Assembly (NCBI GenBank): GCA_017651245.1
Contig: JAGCDQ010000034.1
Location: forward strand, 1 to 64,000
Length of the DNA: 64,000 nt
Direction of reading: 5' to 3'
Source of the DNA: Bacteroidaceae bacterium
Lineage (GTDB): Bacteria > Bacteroidota > Bacteroidia > Bacteroidales > Bacteroidaceae
Under the pieces are notes generated by a model that worked only from the letters and a program-made list of their open reading frames with translations, had not been told where the DNA came from and made no database searches. Position numbers and translations under genes: made by a program. Positions 60,678-64,000 of this stretch are shown piece by piece (the first letter of the stretch is position 1; each line of letters opens with the position of its first letter).

Positions 60678-63600
60678 ATGAAACAAACCTTAAACATTTT
60701 GCGAGGGCGGCCGTGGCTCGTGCTGCTGGCGCTTTTCGCTTGGATGCTGCCACAGAGGGCGGCGGCTGATGACGGTTACGACAGATACACCGATTTGTCG
60801 TACATGTACAACGTCTATGTGAGCGGTACGAACACCGTCACCATTACCGTGCCTTTATACGACATGGAGGGTGCTGACGCTTACATCATTGACGGTAACC
60901 TCTATGCCTCATGGGAAGGCCAAAGCGAGATTAATCTGTTTCACTGGGCGCTAAACAACAATAATAGCAGTATCGCCGGTGATGCAAGTACCTGTCCCGT
61001 CATGGTTTACTCTCAGGCTCCTGGCTACTTCAACTTGAAGTTGGGTAACACGAATGGTGTTGAAAGGCTGAACCCTCATGACTGGTCATCCAGAAAAGTT
61101 GCTCGCAACGATGATGCATGCACCTTCGACATTTCTGCCGTTTGGGTGTTCCCCCAGGAGTTGCTAGGCAAGACCATCAAGTTGAGGTGGCATGTGCAGC
61201 GCGATGGTACAGGCCGTAATAAGGTATGGTTGGAGGAAAGCGCCGGACTCAAACAGCCCGACCCCATCACCCTGCCAGAGGCAAATGCTGTGACACCGCC
61301 CTTCATCAGCCTTGCAGTGCCGAGCAACGACAGCAAAGGTATGATTGAAGTGCCTTGGACGATGATTCCGGAGAAAATCAGCAAACTCCGCTATGAATAT
61401 ATCGACGCTAACAACAGACTGGTCAGCAAGGATATGCCAGCCACCGCGAACAACGGTTCTATCAAGCTCAATGCCTACGAGCCTCACCGTAACTTCCGCA
61501 TCATTGCCGACTACTATGAGGCACAAACCATAGGCGACTATCTCATCAAGGACGCTGCGTCAGAGCCGCAGGACCTGGCAATGATTCATGCGCCCCACGG
61601 ACTGACCGTCACCCCTTTGGGTGGCGCCACTTCGAAGGTGGAGGTGAAGTGGAACATTGGCAGCGTCACCGATGAGGATATCGCTGATATCGACTTCTTC
61701 GAGATTCAGCGCTCGCTGACGGGTAAGGAGGAAGACTTCGTCGGCATCGGTCAGGTACCATTCGCCCGTATCGGCGATGCTGCCCAGACGGTCTATACCT
61801 ACGTTGACAGCACCTTTGTGGATGCCCTTGCCGAGCCAATGCTGACGGATGGCTATAACTTGGAGAACCTCACCTATCGCGTACGCCGCGCCATCACACA
61901 GAATTGGGGATGGGGGTTGGACAACCCCTGTGCCAGCACCGCCAAGTGCGTGTTGGACAACCTGCACCTGCTGCGCATTGCCAACTACTCGGCACAGTGG
62001 GAGGACAAGGATGCCTACACAGTCCGCGTGTCGTGGCAATATGCCGACGAGCCTAATGGCATGTGGGATGACCGCGCCAAGATGAAGATACACATCACCT
62101 CGACCAATCTGGCTGGCGAAGTGGTGGAAGAGAAGGACGTCGAACTGAATCAGGAAGATCGCGAACTGTGCTACAAGGTGATCGACCTCAGCCGTCCTTG
62201 TCTGAAGTATGACATCAAACTATATGTGGACCGTAACAAATCGCCCCTCAACCTCTATGACGAGACCCAGATGAAGGACTACTACTTCCCCATCCGAAAT
62301 GCAGCCGACTGGGAGACGTTCCGCAGCAAGGTGCAGGGTGCCAAGGGGCAGTACGACGTGAATGCTCGCCTTTATACCGATATCAACACTGGTATTGCTA
62401 TTGGCTGGGAAAGCGACAGACCTTATCGTGGTATATTTGACGGCAACGGCCACACGCTGACCTTCAACATCAATAGTTCAGAACAATACGTCGCTCCTTT
62501 CCGACATGTCGGAAGTGCTACCATCAAAAATCTGCATGTGACAGGAACCATCAATACGACGGCTCAATATGCAGGCGGATTGGTTGGCTATATCTTTAAC
62601 GAAAACAATGCCACTATTGAGAACTGTCACTTGTCGATGACCATCAAGACTACGAACTATACCAATGGTGGATTCGTTTCCCGTCTGGGTGACAAGTCAA
62701 AAGTCGTATTGCGCAACTGTAAGTTCGATGGTTGCTTTGAGGGAGAACAAAGCCACCATAATGGCGGATTCATCGGCTATTGTCAGGCAAAGAGCTTTGC
62801 AATTATCGACAATAGTCTTTTTGCACCAGACCATATCAACACCAACGTTACAAGTTGCGAGACATGGGCACGAGGAACCTCTGATGCCACCATACATGTA
62901 ATGAACAGCTATGCCACGATGGAGTATTCGTCGATGCTCACCATCCGCAATGCCAGCGATTGGCACAAGTTCGCCGTGATGGTGAATGAGGCATTGAACC
63001 AGTACGACGTGAATGCCGTACTTGCTGCCGACATCACAATCAGTGAGCACGTGGGTGTAACCGAGGGAGCCATGTATCGTGGCACCTTCAACGGAAATGG
63101 CCATACGATAACTTTCAACAAGGAGTGGAAACCGACAACTGATGAAAGATTTATTGCTCTTTTCCGGCATGTAAGCAATGCCACCATCAAGAACTTGCAT
63201 GTTGCAGGTACCATCGAGTCTAACAGGATGTATCCTGCTGGTATCGTTGCACAAGTCAAAGATGGCACGGCAACCATCGAGAACTGCCAATCATCGGTCA
63301 CCCTGAAGGGCACCATGGATGGCGAAGGCACTCTCGCCGGTATCGTAGGACGCGTATCCAAATCCAAAGTTACGATACGCAACTGTAAGTTTGACGGAAG
63401 TTTTGAAGGTGATAAGTGCTATGGTAACGGTGGTTTCATCAGCTGGGTTGATGAAGGTAGCTCGGCAACCATCGATAACTGTCTCTTTACGCCTACGGCT
63501 ATCAACACCAAGTTTGATAAGTGTAAGACGTGGGCACGTCAGGATAATAGTGGTAAAGTGACTGTTACTAACAGCTATGCCACCAAGGAGTATTCGGTAT

Positions 63601-64000
63601 TCACCATCCGTAACGCCGCCGATTGGGATACGTTCTGTGACATGATCAACACCTCAGACGGTCAGTATTACGTGGATGCCGACCTTGCCGCCGACATCAG
63701 TATTACGAAATCGGCTGCCGACAGCAGAATGTGGACTGGCACGTTCAACGGCAATGGTCATACTATCACCGTCAATATCGATGGCGGGAGAAATCAACAC
63801 GTTGCCCTGTTCCGCTACACTAAAAACCATACCATCAAGAACCTGCACCTTAAAGGCACCATCAAGGGTGGACCTTACGTGGCGGGACTTGTAGGTGACA
63901 CAAGGGGTGACTATAATCACATTGAGAACTGCCGAGTATCAGCCACCTTAGAGTATGACTCTACTAGCGATGAAGAATATGCTGGTGGATTCGTCGGTGA
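60678..64000 (+). CDS. Large secreted repeat protein with GLUG-like domains, cut by window edge
   Basis: Open from ATG 60678 to the window end (over 1100 residues, no stop). The signal peptide (WLVLLALFAWMLPQRAAA) begins with a leader shared with the fimbrillin gene. About 540 residues of beta-rich, fibronectin-like sequence are followed by at least three repeats of about 215-220 residues, starting near 62293, 62940 and 63603. Each opens with IRNAxDWxxF, continues with GTFNGNGHTI and TIKNLHxxGTI, and ends with an AGxVG/IENC part, as in GLUG/adhesin-type beta-helices. It is likely a surface adhesin or matrix protein. Confidence 0.85.
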   Translation, partial: MKQTLNILRGRPWLVLLALFAWMLPQRAAADDGYDRYTDLSYMYNVYVSGTNTVTITVPLYDMEGADAYIIDGNLYASWEGQSEINLFHWALNNNNSSIAGDASTCPVMVYSQAPGYFNLKLGNTNGVERLNPHDWSSRKVARNDDACTFDISAVWVFPQELLGKTIKLRWHVQRDGTGRNKVWLEESAGLKQPDPITLPEANAVTPPFISLAVPSNDSKGMIEVPWTMIPEKISKLRYEYIDANNRLVSKDMPATANNGSIKLNAYEPHRNFRIIADYYEAQTIGDYLIKDAASEPQDLAMIHAPHGLTVTPLGGATSKVEVKWNIGSVTDEDIADIDFFEIQRSLTGKEEDFVGIGQVPFARIGDAAQTVYTYVDSTFVDALAEPMLTDGYNLENLTYRVRRAITQNWGWGLDNPCASTAKCVLDNLHLLRIANYSAQWEDKDAYTVRVSWQYADEPNGMWDDRAKMKIHITSTNLAGEVVEEKDVELNQEDRELCYKVIDLSRPCLKYDIKLYVDRNKSPLNLYDETQMKDYYFPIRNAADWETFRSKVQGAKGQYDVNARLYTDINTGIAIGWESDRPYRGIFDGNGHTLTFNINSSEQYVAPFRHVGSATIKNLHVTGTINTTAQYAGGLVGYIFNENNATIENCHLSMTIKTTNYTNGGFVSRLGDKSKVVLRNCKFDGCFEGEQSHHNGGFIGYCQAKSFAIIDNSLFAPDHINTNVTSCETWARGTSDATIHVMNSYATMEYSSMLTIRNASDWHKFAVMVNEALNQYDVNAVLAADITISEHVGVTEGAMYRGTFNGNGHTITFNKEWKPTTDERFIALFRHVSNATIKNLHVAGTIESNRMYPAGIVAQVKDGTATIENCQSSVTLKGTMDGEGTLAGIVGRVSKSKVTIRNCKFDGSFEGDKCYGNGGFISWVDEGSSATIDNCLFTPTAINTKFDKCKTWARQDNSGKVTVTNSYATKEYSVFTIRNAADWDTFCDMINTSDGQYYVDADLAADISITKSAADSRMWTGTFNGNGHTITVNIDGGRNQHVALFRYTKNHTIKNLHLKGTIKGGPYVAGLVGDTRGDYNHIENCRVSATLEYDSTSDEEYAGGFVG

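Overview
The window looks like a Bacteroidales chromosome, most likely a gut or rumen Prevotellaceae. Evidence: many promoters of the Bacteroidota type (TTTG, 19-21 nt, TAnnTTTG), a fimbrillin lipoprotein, a carboxypeptidase-regulatory/outer-membrane-barrel receptor, LytTR/LytS regulator pairs, C10 and M6 secreted peptidases, a CE15 esterase and a GH115 fragment. No rRNA, tRNA, CRISPR array or insertion sequence was recognised.

Layout. 0-3 kb: a patchwork of broken genes (GH115 fragment joined to a truncated WYL regulator; YaaA start joined to a HipA-like fragment) around an intact Fic protein. 3-5.7 kb: a partner-switching pair (SpoIIE phosphatase with fused kinase domain, plus STAS protein). 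5.9-28.7 kb: one very long minus-strand gene run of 17 genes, the core of the window. 28.8-30.6 kb: a LytTR regulator and LytS-type kinase directly upstream on the same strand, with a good promoter at 30.65 kb that could drive the whole set. 30.7-41.5 kb: housekeeping and stress genes (CobW-type GTPase, aquaglyceroporin, YjbQ, MBL hydrolase, glutathione peroxidase, PheC-like protein, ZIP transporter, DUF2156 protein, ferritin-like protein, AraC regulator) with further gene fragments. 41.5-53 kb: secreted or lipoprotein enzymes (tyrosine phosphatase, CE15 esterase, GH3, C10 and M6 peptidases, TlpA-like thioredoxin). 53-64 kb: DUF296 protein, a second LytTR/LytS pair behind an outer-membrane barrel protein, a fimbrillin, and a large internally repeated secreted protein that runs off the end.

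The 17-gene run joins three things not usually seen together. (1) Isoprenoid chemistry: a DUF116-polyprenyl synthase fusion with both DDxxD motifs, a class II terpene cyclase with an intact DGDD acid motif, a small cyclase-like partner, and a radical SAM enzyme. (2) An electron path: a fused NuoE/NuoF flavoprotein, a HoxU-like iron-sulfur protein, a NapH-like membrane iron-sulfur protein, a Tat-exported NapG-like ferredoxin, and an HdrA-N-like ferredoxin. (3) Six extracytoplasmic beta-propellers plus a MacB/FtsX-type ABC transporter. Overlapping start/stop codons tie the isoprenoid genes to the redox genes. My reading, as inference, is a dedicated pathway that makes a cyclised polyprenyl compound and uses or reduces it with NADH-derived electrons at the cell envelope.

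A second theme is a family of 7-bp-periodic repeats, found between genes and in frame inside genes at many places. One larger element of this family sits exactly where the ABC permease changes frame.
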